This document shows positions 52,274-62,094 of a stretch of 64,000 bases of DNA, one piece after another. Every line of letters starts with the position of its first letter. The first letter of the stretch is position 1. The translations under genes were made by a program, and so were the position numbers. The notes beneath the pieces are model-generated. The model made no database searches and had not been told where the DNA came from. It worked only from the letters and a program-made list of their open reading frames with translations. This DNA comes from an uncultured bacterium (GTDB lineage Bacteria > Acidobacteriota > Aminicenantia > Aminicenantales > Saccharicenantaceae), in NCBI GenBank assembly GCA_937920515.1, contig CALEUG010000011.1, positions 1-64,000 on the forward strand, written 5' to 3'.

Positions 52274-53952
52274 TCAGGATATATGCAGGTTGGCACCAAA
52301 CGGCCTGGTTGCCTCTTTTTTCTCAGATGGACCGGCTTGGTAACCGGTCATTTCCCATTCCTTGTACTTTCTGATCGCCAGGAGCACGGAAATCGGGAGA
52401 ACAGAATTTTTCCTTATCTCGGCCGGGTAGCCTTCCAGCTGCAGACTCAGGGAACCAAAGCCTTCAATTTCCAGGTCTTCTGCCTGAAGCTCATCGCGCA
52501 GGCGGTTCAGAAAATCGTAAGCCTTTTTTTCGTCCCCGGACCTCGAAGCAGGCATCAAACATCCAGCTCTGGTCGATTATTTTTTCGGTCCAGGGATAAG
52601 CTGCCGTTACCTTGAGATAAAAATTATCGATTATGGATTTAACCAGCGACCGGCTCCCCTCGTACTTCTTGAGATTACCCGGAATGATGAAGGTGGCGCA
52701 GGCCGAGTCAACCGTTATGTTTTCGGGCAGGGCCCCGCCCGGGACCAGGTTATAGCCCGAGGCCACAATTGCCTGGTAAAGCAACGAAATGGCCCGGATG
52801 TAGAGCATGCGCCATTCAAGCGGAGTGACCGCCGGTTGCAGGTGATAATACCTGGTGGCAAAATCCCTGATCCGGTCCTCTACACTCAGTCGGCTCAGAA
52901 AGCGGCAGCCGATGGGTTGCCGGAAAAAACATAAGTTATCCTCCTGAAAATTGACCCCGGCAATTCAAAACAGCGGCCAGAGGTATGGTAGAGCGGCAAA
53001 AAGGACAGCAGGACTTCGGCTTCTCCAACTTCCGGCAGAGCAGCCGCCCTGGCGAATCGCTTGGAAACCAGGTTGTATCCCGAAAAAGAAACTCCCTTGG
53101 GCTGGCCGGTGCTGCTCGAGGTGAACATTACAGTGCAGACTTCGTCCAGCGAACGACGCCGCCTGTTATTACTGTTATTAAGAGTATACTGGGCCCGGCC
53201 CGGGTGGATGCTCCTGACCTTTTCGCCCGGGAGCCCGGCCCGGATACCGGGAATCTCAAAACGACCGGTGGACAGGATTTCAAAGTTCAGGCCGGTCTTC
53301 CGCCGGAGCGAGTCCAGCAGCTTTAACCTTTCCGGAGAATCAGTAATGACAGTATTGAAGCGAAGAAGGTTGAAAATCAGCTCAAGGTTTTCCAGGCCGA
53401 AATTTGAGTTAAGCGAGGAAACCAGGATGTCATAGAGCAAGCAGGCCAGGTCGCAGCAGGCGGTATCCAGATGGTTTTCGCTAAGATGGCCACCCGCGGT
53501 TCGTCTGGATCGGACATCAGATAGAAACTCCCGGCGAGCAATCTCAAATAGCTGGCGATTTCAGCACAGGTCCAGCGGTCTGACCGCCCCTCTGACAGGT
53601 CAACAAAAAGAACATGCTCGGGATTTTCTTGAACCCTGTCCTCAAAGAGCTCAAGAAGTCCGTAGTTGAAGTGCTGAATCAAGGAGAAACAGGTGTCGGC
53701 CCAGGCCCGGCAGCGCCCGGGATAACCGAGTTTACGGAGAAAAGACGAAGCTGAAGTCCGGGTCAGGTAGGCTCGAGCCAGAACCGGGTCCAGATTCTGC
53801 AGACTGCTGGATTTGATCAGGTCTTCGACCGTCTGAACGATTTCTTCAGCCCGTTGTCGGGAGATTTTCTGCGGGGAGGAGGGCAGGTCATTTAATAAAT
53901 CAGAAAGCAGGCTGGCAGACTTTTTGACAGAACTATTTTCTCCGGGCATTAT
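52274..53952 (-). pseudogene. decayed AMP-forming acyl-CoA synthetase-like gene
   Basis: Reads from an ATG near 53952 as a synthetase N-terminal domain, breaks frame near 53475 (run of A one short), resumes with NHLDTACCDLACLLYDILVS and the ATP/AMP-binding loop FTSSSTGQPKGVS, then stops at 52895. A different frame continues as SRLSVEDRIRDFATRYYHLQ to about 52560, and a third as DEKKAYDFLNRLRDEL to 52274 (run of G one long). Material between the AMP-binding core and the C-terminal part is missing, so an internal deletion is likely. The tail is not recognisable. At least three breaks, so nonfunctional unless the bases are wrong. Confidence 0.75.
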
Positions 53953-54087
53953 GACCGGACAACTTTCTTTCTGAAAGTTTATCCAGAAATTACTTTTAAG
54001 TTTTGTTTTATCCTTTATTCCCGCTACAGTCAAAACAAGCGGGCACAAAATTTGGCCCCCATTCCCGGTCAGGCCGAGCTTTTCAAA

Positions 54088-54255
54088 ATCTGGCCTGTGG
54101 CGTTTTCGGCAAGCGTAGAACCGTAAACTCATGGCCGGTCAGGAACCTGACCAGATAATGACCAAAAGGGTGACAATATCTGAGTGAGAGCAGTAAGCGT
54201 GATTCAGACAGCTGGCTGAATTGAAAATCTGCTTCAATGGATTAAAAGACAAAAA
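54088..54255. repeat. imperfect long direct repeat, right copy
   Basis: Partner of 52129-52272. The palindrome at its centre has decayed (TTCGGCAAGCGTAGAA). Confidence 0.55.
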
Positions 54256-54462
54256 ATGAAAAAATCAGGAAACAGCTGCTGCGATTACCGGCCGCTCACT
54301 CTAACCGGTACCCTGGCATCACCCGGGGGTTGATAGCTGTTGACCTCTGTTATTTGAAAGTTCCTTACAGTCGACTTGATATCGCGCCCATAGAATTGCT
54401 TCTCTTTTTCAGGTGCAATTGTTGTCCAATGAGATTAAAATAATAAGTGGTCGGAGAAGATA

Positions 54463-56583
54463 ATGTCTTTACCATTTTATCAAAATTTCGCCAGTTACCT
54501 CAGGTTTATCAGCCTGCCGCTGACCATTTTAACATTACTTACTGTTATTTTATCATCTCCGCGGGATGCTCTTTCCCAGGAAGACCCGGCCCAGTTCAAA
54601 CCAAAACATGAGATCTCGGTCACGCTGAAACTGATCCAGGTCTACGTCACCGACAGCAAGGGCAATCCCCTGACCGACCTGGAAAAGCAGGATTTTGAAG
54701 TCTATGATAACGGTCAGAGAAAAAATTTAACAGAATTTGAAAAGCACCTGCAGGCATTCCTGCTTCCGGCCGGGGCGGAAAAGGCCACCGCCACCAGGGC
54801 CACCGAATCCGAAACTGCCAGCCGCAAGTTCTTCCTGCTGTTTGACTACGTTTATAACAACCAGAAAGGGCTGAGGGCCACCCGCAAAGCCGCCCTGTAT
54901 TTTCTCGACAACATAACTCAGCCTGACGATGAAATCGGTATAATTACCTATTCCCTCGAAGGCGGCCTGGCCGTTCGCGAGTACCTGTCGCGCGACCACG
55001 GCAAGATTCGCCGCTTCGTGGAGGCCATCGGCCTGCGGGATTACCAGGGCAGCGTGGAAAACCTGGAGGCCAGGTACTGGCAGCAGGCCACCGAAGAAAA
55101 TCCCCTCGATGTCAGCCAGAGAGGCGGGGTGGGGGCCGGAATCTGGTCCAGGCCGGAAAAGGACCCCATCATGGATTTGCCCAACGTCTCAGAGGAGATG
55201 AAAAGAGCCTTCCTGACCTCGGAAAGCCGGGTGCAGGCCCTGACCTTTATCAGGGAAATGACCAGGCTGGCGAAGGCTCTGGGCTATCTGCCCGGAATCA
55301 AACATCTCATTCTTTTTTCATCCGGCATCCCCTATTCGCTGCTTTACGGCATCCAGACGGAGGACAGGTCGGGAGGAACCTGGAGGCACGACTGGGGCCA
55401 GACTCAGCTTCAGTATTATTTAGAAGATATGCAGAAAGCTATCAGCCATGCCAACCTGGTGGTCTATGCCTTCGACACCGAAGACAGCGCATCAAGGATA
55501 AACCAGGATATCAGGCTGACCGGCATCCTGACCCTGGGGAAAATCGCCGACTATTCCGGCGGCAAGTATTTTGGCAACATCCACAACTATGCCAAAGGGC
55601 TGGAAGAAGTCCAGAAGATAACCGGTTGCTATTATGTTCTCGGCTACTACGTGGATGAACAATGGGATGGCCAGTATCACGAGGTGAAGGTCCGGGTTAA
55701 ACGGCCAAAGGCTAAAGTCTACGCTCAGAAGGGTTATTTTAACCCGAAACCGTTCAAGGAGCTGACCGACCTGGAAAAACAACTCCACCTGGTCGACCTG
55801 TGCCTGAGCGAAAAACCGCTGCTGCAGGAGCCGCTGGCCCTGAAGAGCGGCGGGTTCAGTTTTTACGAAAAGGGTAAGGAACAACTGATTCTATGGACAA
55901 AGCTCGTCCGGGAAGAAATGGCCCGTCTGGCCGGAAACAGTCTGGAACTGCTTTTTGTGGTGTTCGGAGCGGATGACCGCATCGCCAGCCTGGAAAGAAA
56001 AAAGATTAAGCTCAGCTCCCTGCCAGAGACTGAAACGGGGGCAGTATATTTTTCCTCGCCGTTTGAATTGCCGGCCGGAGACTATCGCTGCCGGGTGGTG
56101 ATGAGAAACCTGGAATCGGGACAATCCGCTCTCGGCATCTCTGACATCTCCCTGGGGGGTGAGAAGGGAGAAGAGCTGGCTCTTGGAGTTCCAGCCCTGC
56201 TGGTGGCCGGCGAGATTTCCGGGTATGAAAACAGTCCCCTGTTCTTTCCGCCGGGTCTTAGCCGGTACCTGCCGGTGGGTCAGACCATAAAGGCCGGCAG
56301 CGAGGAATTCTATGCCCTTCTTAGTTGCAGCCCGGGCCGGATTGAGAACCCGGAGCTGGAATTCAAGAGCCTCCTGCTGCTATCGAAAGAAGACCGGGCG
56401 CAGCCGGTGCCCTCAGAGCTTGTCCCGCTGGCCGCCAGGAGTGAAGAGAGACGCCAGACATACCTGGTAAGAGTTAAGACAGGCCCGCTTTCTCCCGGGA
56501 CCTATCATCTCTATTTTCATGCGAATGAAAAAAAGACCGGGGTTCGGGCGGTCCGGAGCCTGACCCTCCACATCACCAATTAA
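54463..56583 (+). CDS. exported VWFA-related protein
   Basis: 706 residues. An N-terminal signal (about 20-42) leads to a beta-domain with ISVTLKLIQVYVTDSKGNPLTDLEKQDFEVYDNG written across its strands, the opening of VWFA-related proteins abundant in Acidobacteria and Aminicenantes. A von Willebrand A-like domain follows (about 110-420: FFLLFDYV, DEIGIITYS, HLILFSSGIP), then C-terminal beta domains. The MIDAS DxSxS is replaced by DYVYN, so metal binding is doubtful. Probably a periplasmic or surface adhesion/assembly protein. Confidence 0.8.
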   Translation: MSLPFYQNFASYLRFISLPLTILTLLTVILSSPRDALSQEDPAQFKPKHEISVTLKLIQVYVTDSKGNPLTDLEKQDFEVYDNGQRKNLTEFEKHLQAFLLPAGAEKATATRATESETASRKFFLLFDYVYNNQKGLRATRKAALYFLDNITQPDDEIGIITYSLEGGLAVREYLSRDHGKIRRFVEAIGLRDYQGSVENLEARYWQQATEENPLDVSQRGGVGAGIWSRPEKDPIMDLPNVSEEMKRAFLTSESRVQALTFIREMTRLAKALGYLPGIKHLILFSSGIPYSLLYGIQTEDRSGGTWRHDWGQTQLQYYLEDMQKAISHANLVVYAFDTEDSASRINQDIRLTGILTLGKIADYSGGKYFGNIHNYAKGLEEVQKITGCYYVLGYYVDEQWDGQYHEVKVRVKRPKAKVYAQKGYFNPKPFKELTDLEKQLHLVDLCLSEKPLLQEPLALKSGGFSFYEKGKEQLILWTKLVREEMARLAGNSLELLFVVFGADDRIASLERKKIKLSSLPETETGAVYFSSPFELPAGDYRCRVVMRNLESGQSALGISDISLGGEKGEELALGVPALLVAGEISGYENSPLFFPPGLSRYLPVGQTIKAGSEEFYALLSCSPGRIENPELEFKSLLLLSKEDRAQPVPSELVPLAARSEERRQTYLVRVKTGPLSPGTYHLYFHANEKKTGVRAVRSLTLHITN

Positions 56584-56596
56584 AAAGAGAAAAAGA

Positions 56597-56692
56597 GGGG
56601 ACACCTGCAGGTGTCCCTTTTTTGACCTCTTTTTGCGGATTGCATAAGGGAAAAAATCCGTGGTAAATTCGGGGACACTTAAAGGTGTCCCC
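56597..56692. repeat. pair of GGGGACAC palindromes
   Basis: Palindromes at 56597-56618 (TGCA centre, one arm CCCT then a T-run) and 56671-56692 (GGGGACACTTAAAGGTGTCCCC-type, about 22 bp). The first, with its T7 tail, is a credible terminator for the VWFA-like gene. Confidence 0.88.
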
Positions 56693-56699
56693 TTTTGCC

Positions 56700-56728
56700 T
56701 TGACTTGCAGGCATTATAAGCATATATT
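56700..56728 (+). promoter_or_regulatory. sigma70-like promoter
   Basis: TTGACT at 56700-56705, 17-bp spacer, TATATT at 56723-56728. It lies immediately after the repeat pair and predicts a leader of about 240 bases before the radical SAM gene. Confidence 0.6.
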
Positions 56729-56976
56729 CATATCGAGGTGGGGAAGAGCTGATTCCGGTTTGAAACCAGCAATTAACTGCCATCAAAAGAAAGGATAGGG
56801 TTGCCTGGCTGCCATGGAGAAAGTGCTTTGAGTCACCATGTTTTTGTTCTGTATCGGCATTAGTATAGAAGCGTTAGCCGGCGGCTAATTCTGACCGGGA
56901 TGACTTAAAACTCCTGACCCGTTTTTCTCCAACCTGACTTACCTCTGAAAGGAAAGGTTTTAAATCTGAAAAAATC
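56729..56976 (+). other. long 5' leader region
   Basis: Probable untranslated leader of the radical SAM gene. Contains a perfect small hairpin TTAGCC-GGC-GGCTAA at about 56874-56888. No known riboswitch core is recognised. Confidence 0.35.
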
Positions 56977-58356
56977 ATGACCATCAAAAAAATAGCCTTC
57001 GTAGAGGCTGGCTCCCCCGGGTCACACATCTTCAGCAAGTTTCCTCTGCCACGCCTGGGCTCGGTGTTGCTGTCCACCATGCTGAGGGATAGAGGCTACA
57101 TGGTGCGGGTCTTTATCGAGGATGTGGCCGAGCCGGACTGGTCGTTCGTTGAAAATTCAGACCTGGTCTGCGTTTCCACGATAACGTCCACTGCCGTCCG
57201 GGCTTATGCCATCGCCGACAGGATAAGAGCTAAGGGTATTCCCGTTGTGATGGGTGCCCCCCACGTGACATTTCTACCCGACGAGGCCCTCGAACACGCT
57301 ACCTTTGCTGTTCGCGGAGAGGGCGAGCGCTCGCTCCTGGAGCTCCTCTCCAGCCTGGAGACCGGACGGCCGACACTGCCTGATATCAGGGGTCTCTCTT
57401 ATCGAGACAGGGACGGCCAGACTGTCCATAACCCTCCGGCCGGGTTCATTCAGGACCTTGACCGCCTGCCCGAGCCGGATTTTTCGCTGGTCCACAACTG
57501 GAAGCCTTCCAGCAACTACCCGATTTCCACTTCACGCGGATGTCCCTACGGCTGCAAGTTTTGTTCGGTCATCCAGATGTTCGGCAGAAAATATCGTTTC
57601 AAGTCCGTGGAAGCAACGCTCAGGGAACTGAAGCTCGCCAATTCGGTATCCAGGGCCACCAAGTTTATAGTTGACGACAATTTTGCGGCCGACGTCAAGC
57701 GGGCTAAAGAAATCTGCCGGGGCCTTCTGGCCGAAAAAATAAAAATGACCTGGTCAACCCAGGTCCGGGTGGATGTGGCCAGGGACAGGGAACTGCTCCG
57801 CCTGATGGCCGATTCTGGCTGCCACACACTTTACATCGGTTTTGAATCCATAAATCCCCGCACCCTGGCCGCCTACCAGAAAAAGCAGGAGCTCGAGGAC
57901 ATAGTCTATTCCATTCAGAAAATCCGGGACCACGGAATCCACATCCACGGAATGTTCGTCCTGGGCGCTGACACCGACGATGTAGACACCATCCGGAAGA
58001 CGGCTGATTTCGCCAGGCAGTACCATATAGACACGGTGCAGTTTCTGATTCTAACACCGCTGCCAGGAACGCCGCTGTATGCAGAGATGGTCGAGAACAA
58101 GAAGCTTATCCACACCAACTGGAGCAAATACGATGCTCACCACGTGGTTTACAGGCCGGCCACCATGTCGCCGGTCACCTTACAGGTGGAGACATTCCAG
58201 GCCATGGCCCGGTTCTATTCCTGGAAGTACATCCTGAAACACCTGTCCACACTGCATTTTCACTATGCAGCCATCGGGGTCTTCGGAAAAACCACCATAC
58301 GAAAGTTCTTAAAAAACCTGGAGTTCGAGCTGCAGGAACTTCTGCCTCAAAGATAA
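56977..58356 (+). CDS. B12-binding domain radical SAM protein
   Basis: 459 residues. An N-terminal cobalamin-binding-like Rossmann domain (about 1-130; no DxHxxG, as usual in this class) is followed by a radical SAM core with CPYGCKFC (Cys189, 193, 196), a GAPHVTFLPDEAL segment, and YIGFESINPRTL. A C-terminal helical region follows. Such enzymes methylate or rearrange unactivated carbons, including in lipid, hopanoid or cofactor modification; the substrate cannot be named. The ribosome site is poor (AGGAAAGG lies about 20 bases away). Confidence 0.88.
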   Translation: MTIKKIAFVEAGSPGSHIFSKFPLPRLGSVLLSTMLRDRGYMVRVFIEDVAEPDWSFVENSDLVCVSTITSTAVRAYAIADRIRAKGIPVVMGAPHVTFLPDEALEHATFAVRGEGERSLLELLSSLETGRPTLPDIRGLSYRDRDGQTVHNPPAGFIQDLDRLPEPDFSLVHNWKPSSNYPISTSRGCPYGCKFCSVIQMFGRKYRFKSVEATLRELKLANSVSRATKFIVDDNFAADVKRAKEICRGLLAEKIKMTWSTQVRVDVARDRELLRLMADSGCHTLYIGFESINPRTLAAYQKKQELEDIVYSIQKIRDHGIHIHGMFVLGADTDDVDTIRKTADFARQYHIDTVQFLILTPLPGTPLYAEMVENKKLIHTNWSKYDAHHVVYRPATMSPVTLQVETFQAMARFYSWKYILKHLSTLHFHYAAIGVFGKTTIRKFLKNLEFELQELLPQR

Positions 58357-58359
58357 AAA

Positions 58360-58381
58360 GGGGACACCTGCAGGTGTCCCC
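58360..58381. repeat. GGGGACACC palindrome, TGCA centre
   Basis: Perfect 22-bp family member between the convergent radical SAM and S9 peptidase genes, 3 bp after the former's stop codon; possible bidirectional terminator hairpin. Confidence 0.92.
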
Positions 58382-58387
58382 TCTTCA

Positions 58388-60700
58388 TCAGTCGTCGCCG
58401 GGGGTGCGGGGCATAAACGAAGGTCGGGGTTCCGGCAATTTCTTCTCCAGCCTGTTCCAGTCGGGTGGCTCAACCCCCAGAAGATGCCGGACGAAGAAAT
58501 CATTCCTTTTCCTGTCGCCGTAAACCCCGCCCGAGCCGTGATTGGCCCCCGGAACCACCAGCAGCTCAAAATCCTTCCCGGCCTTGATCAGAGCATTTAC
58601 CACCTGGTAACTTGTAGCCGGGTCAACGTTGGTATCGAGCTCGGGAATTACCAGCAACAGCTTCCCCTTCAGGCGATGGGCATTGACCGTGTTGGACGAG
58701 GCCTCGTATTCCGGGCCCAGCGGCCAGCCCATCCACTGCTCGTTCCACCAGATCTTATCCATCCGGTTATCGTGGCATCCGGCCGCGGCAAACCCGGCCC
58801 GGTAGAAATCCGGGTAAAACAGCAGCCCGGCCAGGGCATTCTGCCCGCCGGCCGAGGTGCCATAAATACCCACCCGGCTGATATCATAATAAGGATACCT
58901 GGCCGCCACCGCCCTGTGCCACAGAATCCGGTCCGGAAAGCCGGCGTCCTTCAGATTTTTCCAGCAAACATCATGAAAGGCCTTGGACCGGTTACTTGTA
59001 CCCATTCCGTCAACCTGGACCACGATGAAACCCAGCTCGGCCAGCGACATCATCTGGTTCCAGGCGAAAAAGCTCTTGGGGACAAAGGAGCTGTGCGGAC
59101 CTGCATATATATACTCGATAACCGGGTATTTTTTTCTGGCATCGAACTCAGTCGGACGGATGATAATTCCCCAGATATCGGTCTTCCCATCCCGACCCTT
59201 GGCCACGAAAACTTCCGGGGCTCGCCAGCCAGCTTTTTTGAGCTCCGATATGTCTGCCTTTTCCAGTTCCAAAATGACTTTCTTATCTTCGGCCCGCCTG
59301 AGCTGCATAACCGGAGCCATATCAACGCGGGAATACAGGTCAACATAATATTTCAGGTCGGCCGACAGGCTGACGGCATGGTTGGCCTCCGCCTCGGTCA
59401 AAGCCTCAAGTCCCGTCCCATCCAGGTTTACCCGATAAAGGTGCAGGAAATACGGGTCCTGGCCGGGATACATACCGCTGCCGAGAAACCACACCTGCCG
59501 GCGCTCTTCGTCCACCCGCTCGACGCTTCTGACCACCCACTCCCCCTTTGTTATCTGGTTTTTAACCTGACCGGTCGTTCCATCATAAAGATAGAGATGA
59601 TTCCAGCCGTCCCGCTCGGACATCCAGATTATCTCCCTGCCGTCAGCCAGGTCATAACGGTACTTCTTGCTGGAATAACAGAAGAAGGTGGCACATTCCT
59701 CGTTGATTACAGCCCTGGTCGTTCCGCTTTCGCCGTCAACTTCAATCACCCGGTAAACCTGGTGGCCGCGCTGGTTGTATTCAAAGGTGAGAGCCCGGCT
59801 GTCCTTCCGCCAGGCAAAACTGGTTAGCTCATAAGGATTGGGGAAAAGAGCGCTATCGATATTTATTTGCCTTTTGCTCTCAACCTGAAACAGAACCGGC
59901 TGCGGCAGGTCCAGCGGGTCGCCCGGCTTGGTGTAGCCGAGCGTAAAGTATCTGGGCTGAAGCTGGTCAGCCGGCGAAGAATCCACGTACTGTATCTTAC
60001 GGTGAAGCCCCGGCCTGATCCTGACGGCCATCAGCTTCTTTGAATCCGGCGACCAGAGCAACGATTGATAGGTGTAATAATTGCCCTCGTTGCCGTCCCG
60101 GCTCAACGGGAATTCTTCTTTGCTTTCAACAGCCCTGATCCAGACGTTGTAGTTTCGTATGAAGGCTTCCCATTTCCTGTCTGGCGAAGCCTTGCTCTCG
60201 GCCGAGGCGGCCTGGGCCGGTGGTCCGCCGACGTCCTGCCATCCGTCTCTCTGGCGCGGTCGGGCCGGGCCGACTTTTTTGAGTTCATAGGTCGCCAGGT
60301 CACAGCGCCAGACCGAGTCCCGGTATTCAAATTCCAGGAACTTTTCGTTTTCCACATAACTAATGCTCCTGAACGGAAGCGAAACCGCGGTGAATTTCTC
60401 GCCCGTTTCTTTATTCAGGGCCACAGCCAGCTTTTCGTGGTCAAAGGCCGGCCCCCTGCTGGCCTTTTCGGCATCAACCAGCACAAACTCCTGCCCGCCC
60501 CTCACCGTCTTCCGGTACCAGAAGCGCGAAGTCTTCTCTATCCAGACCGCCCTGTCGGCCACGTTTATGGCCAGGCTTTCAAACCTGTCCCTCAGCCCGG
60601 CAGCTCTCTCGTAATCCTCCAGCTTCCCCTGGGCCAGGACCGCAGTCAGGGAAAAAGCCAGGAGAAAAACGAACATGGAGCAGATTAATTTAGGTTTCAT
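58388..60700 (-). CDS. secreted S9 (DPP IV-like) peptidase
   Basis: About 770 residues. Signal peptide (about 1-24, ending AVLAQ), an N-terminal beta-propeller (about 60-480, DPPIV_N type) and an alpha/beta-hydrolase domain. Catalytic Ser616 is in GTSAGG, Asp in [12 protein letters not shown] and His in GANHGSGG. Family S9B enzymes remove Xaa-Pro dipeptides; others cleave after different residues. The ATG at 60700 with GAGGAGGG 9 bases upstream is preferred to the GTG two codons earlier. Works with the M49 lipoprotein in peptide digestion outside the cytoplasm. Confidence 0.92.
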   Translation of the reverse strand: MKPKLICSMFVFLLAFSLTAVLAQGKLEDYERAAGLRDRFESLAINVADRAVWIEKTSRFWYRKTVRGGQEFVLVDAEKASRGPAFDHEKLAVALNKETGEKFTAVSLPFRSISYVENEKFLEFEYRDSVWRCDLATYELKKVGPARPRQRDGWQDVGGPPAQAASAESKASPDRKWEAFIRNYNVWIRAVESKEEFPLSRDGNEGNYYTYQSLLWSPDSKKLMAVRIRPGLHRKIQYVDSSPADQLQPRYFTLGYTKPGDPLDLPQPVLFQVESKRQINIDSALFPNPYELTSFAWRKDSRALTFEYNQRGHQVYRVIEVDGESGTTRAVINEECATFFCYSSKKYRYDLADGREIIWMSERDGWNHLYLYDGTTGQVKNQITKGEWVVRSVERVDEERRQVWFLGSGMYPGQDPYFLHLYRVNLDGTGLEALTEAEANHAVSLSADLKYYVDLYSRVDMAPVMQLRRAEDKKVILELEKADISELKKAGWRAPEVFVAKGRDGKTDIWGIIIRPTEFDARKKYPVIEYIYAGPHSSFVPKSFFAWNQMMSLAELGFIVVQVDGMGTSNRSKAFHDVCWKNLKDAGFPDRILWHRAVAARYPYYDISRVGIYGTSAGGQNALAGLLFYPDFYRAGFAAAGCHDNRMDKIWWNEQWMGWPLGPEYEASSNTVNAHRLKGKLLLVIPELDTNVDPATSYQVVNALIKAGKDFELLVVPGANHGSGGVYGDRKRNDFFVRHLLGVEPPDWNRLEKKLPEPRPSFMPRTPGDD

Positions 60701-61230
60701 ATTCACAGTCCCTCCTCATAAGACGAATTTCTGGCTTGAATTATTTGTCACGGTTACCAGGCCAGAATACAGAATTCTAAACCGAAACTCAGAATTTACA
60801 TTTTTGCCGCCGCGGAATTTTTGTCAAGAAAAAATAATCCGGGCAAGCTTCGGAATGACCATCAAGATATGGTTACAGCCTCAGAGTCAGCACTTGGCCC
60901 GGATCAATTTTCCTGAAAATACCTGGCAATTCTCTGGTTATCCTGGTCAATAAATAACCGGGTCCAAGAAGGACTATTAAAAAAGGAATTTCTTAAAATT
61001 GGCCAGGGGTGGATCCCTTCGACGTCCAGCTCATTTAATTTTTCGGGCTGAAGAGATACAGGTCATGGTGTTTCAATCGGGGGAGGTGCGGTGGAGGAAA
61101 ATTCAGACCGATGCGGGCTCTGGACAGGCTCACTTTTATTTTACGTGTTTCCGGGTTTTCTGGTTCGTATTCCCGCAATTAACAGACTTCTGGGAAGCAA
61201 AAATGCATTTAATTTTCTACAACCGAAAAT
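60701..61230. other. intergenic region
   Basis: About 530 bases upstream of the S9 peptidase and beyond the end of the MoaD-like gene. Two short rightward frames show no features. No repeat of the GGGGACAC family. Confidence 0.4.
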
Positions 61231-61515
61231 TCAGCCCCCGCCCATCATCGGAAAAATGGCCACCACCGAATGGTCTTCCAGCCGCCTGGTAGGCAGGGCT
61301 TCGGCCGGCACAACCACGCCGTTGATCATGATAACCACCCGGGGTTTAAGCTGGTCTTCCTGAAATAGCTCCTCTCGCTGCCGGGGCGTCTCTATGATCT
61401 GGCGCAAAACATCTGCCAGGGTGCTGCCCTTTTCTACTGCCAGCTCTTTCTCCCTGGCGCAAAAAATTTCACGAAAATAAGCAAAGAACTTAACTTTGAC
61501 TCTAACAATGGACAT
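61231..61515 (-). CDS. MoaD/ThiS-like ubiquitin-fold protein
   Basis: 94-residue beta-grasp protein with MoaD pattern: VKVKFFAYFREIF, then VEKGSTLADVLRQI, VVIMINGVVV, and C-terminus VVAIFPMMGGG. MoaD and ThiS end in an exposed Gly-Gly that is adenylated and thiocarboxylated; here there is one extra terminal glycine. No MoaE, MoeB or W/Mo enzyme gene is adjacent. It may serve molybdopterin or tungstopterin synthesis or be a sulfur carrier for another enzyme. Weak ribosome site. Confidence 0.8.
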   Translation of the reverse strand: MSIVRVKVKFFAYFREIFCAREKELAVEKGSTLADVLRQIIETPRQREELFQEDQLKPRVVIMINGVVVPAEALPTRRLEDHSVVAIFPMMGGG

Positions 61516-62094
61516 GAATTTTCACTCTTTTTCTGTGACGGGCTTAATTATGAGCCCGATAGAATTTTACCATACTCAGATATCTTTCACACCATTACCA
61601 GTTGCATCAGCAATCCGCCCGGCGAGGTTTTTCTTCAAGATAAGTAAAAATTCAGGGAAGAATTCCTGGCACGGTTTATATGGAGATCATTTTTTCTTTA
61701 TCCACGACTTCAACGACCCGATGGTGATAAAAGCCAAGGCGGTGAAAAGCCTCTCTTCATTTCTTATCATCAATCGATTCAGAACAGACTGGATTTCAGC
61801 CTGAACCGAGACAAAAAAATTACCAGAACAAGAATTATCAGCAGTCATCCAGGTTTTTCAAATTTCAATTCTGGCACTCCTTCCGGTCCCGGACTGTGTT
61901 CAATAGTAATACATGCTCCCCGGCCCAGCAAACAGTTTCCCGCAGACAGAAAAATTTATGGTCGAACTGGCATCTCTATTCTTCAATTCTTACAGAATAT
62001 GCATTATGATATTGATCTAAATCGACTCATAAGAAGTCAGGAGAAAAAAGCTCGTGGATAAAAAGGCATTATTTCAGCAGAGAGGAAGTTGCGA
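61516..62094. other. intergenic region
   Basis: About 580 AT-rich bases. A 102-codon rightward frame (61496-61804) overlaps the MoaD start antisense and has no recognisable features. I see no RNA gene. Confidence 0.4.

Noticed and set aside
5993-58381. CRISPR array
   Set aside because: The palindromes are scattered singly or in pairs at kilobase distances, without regular spacers, and no cas gene is present.
61496-61804. 102-codon frame in the 61.5-62.1 kb gap
   Set aside because: Starts antisense within the MoaD-like gene and shows no recognisable protein features.
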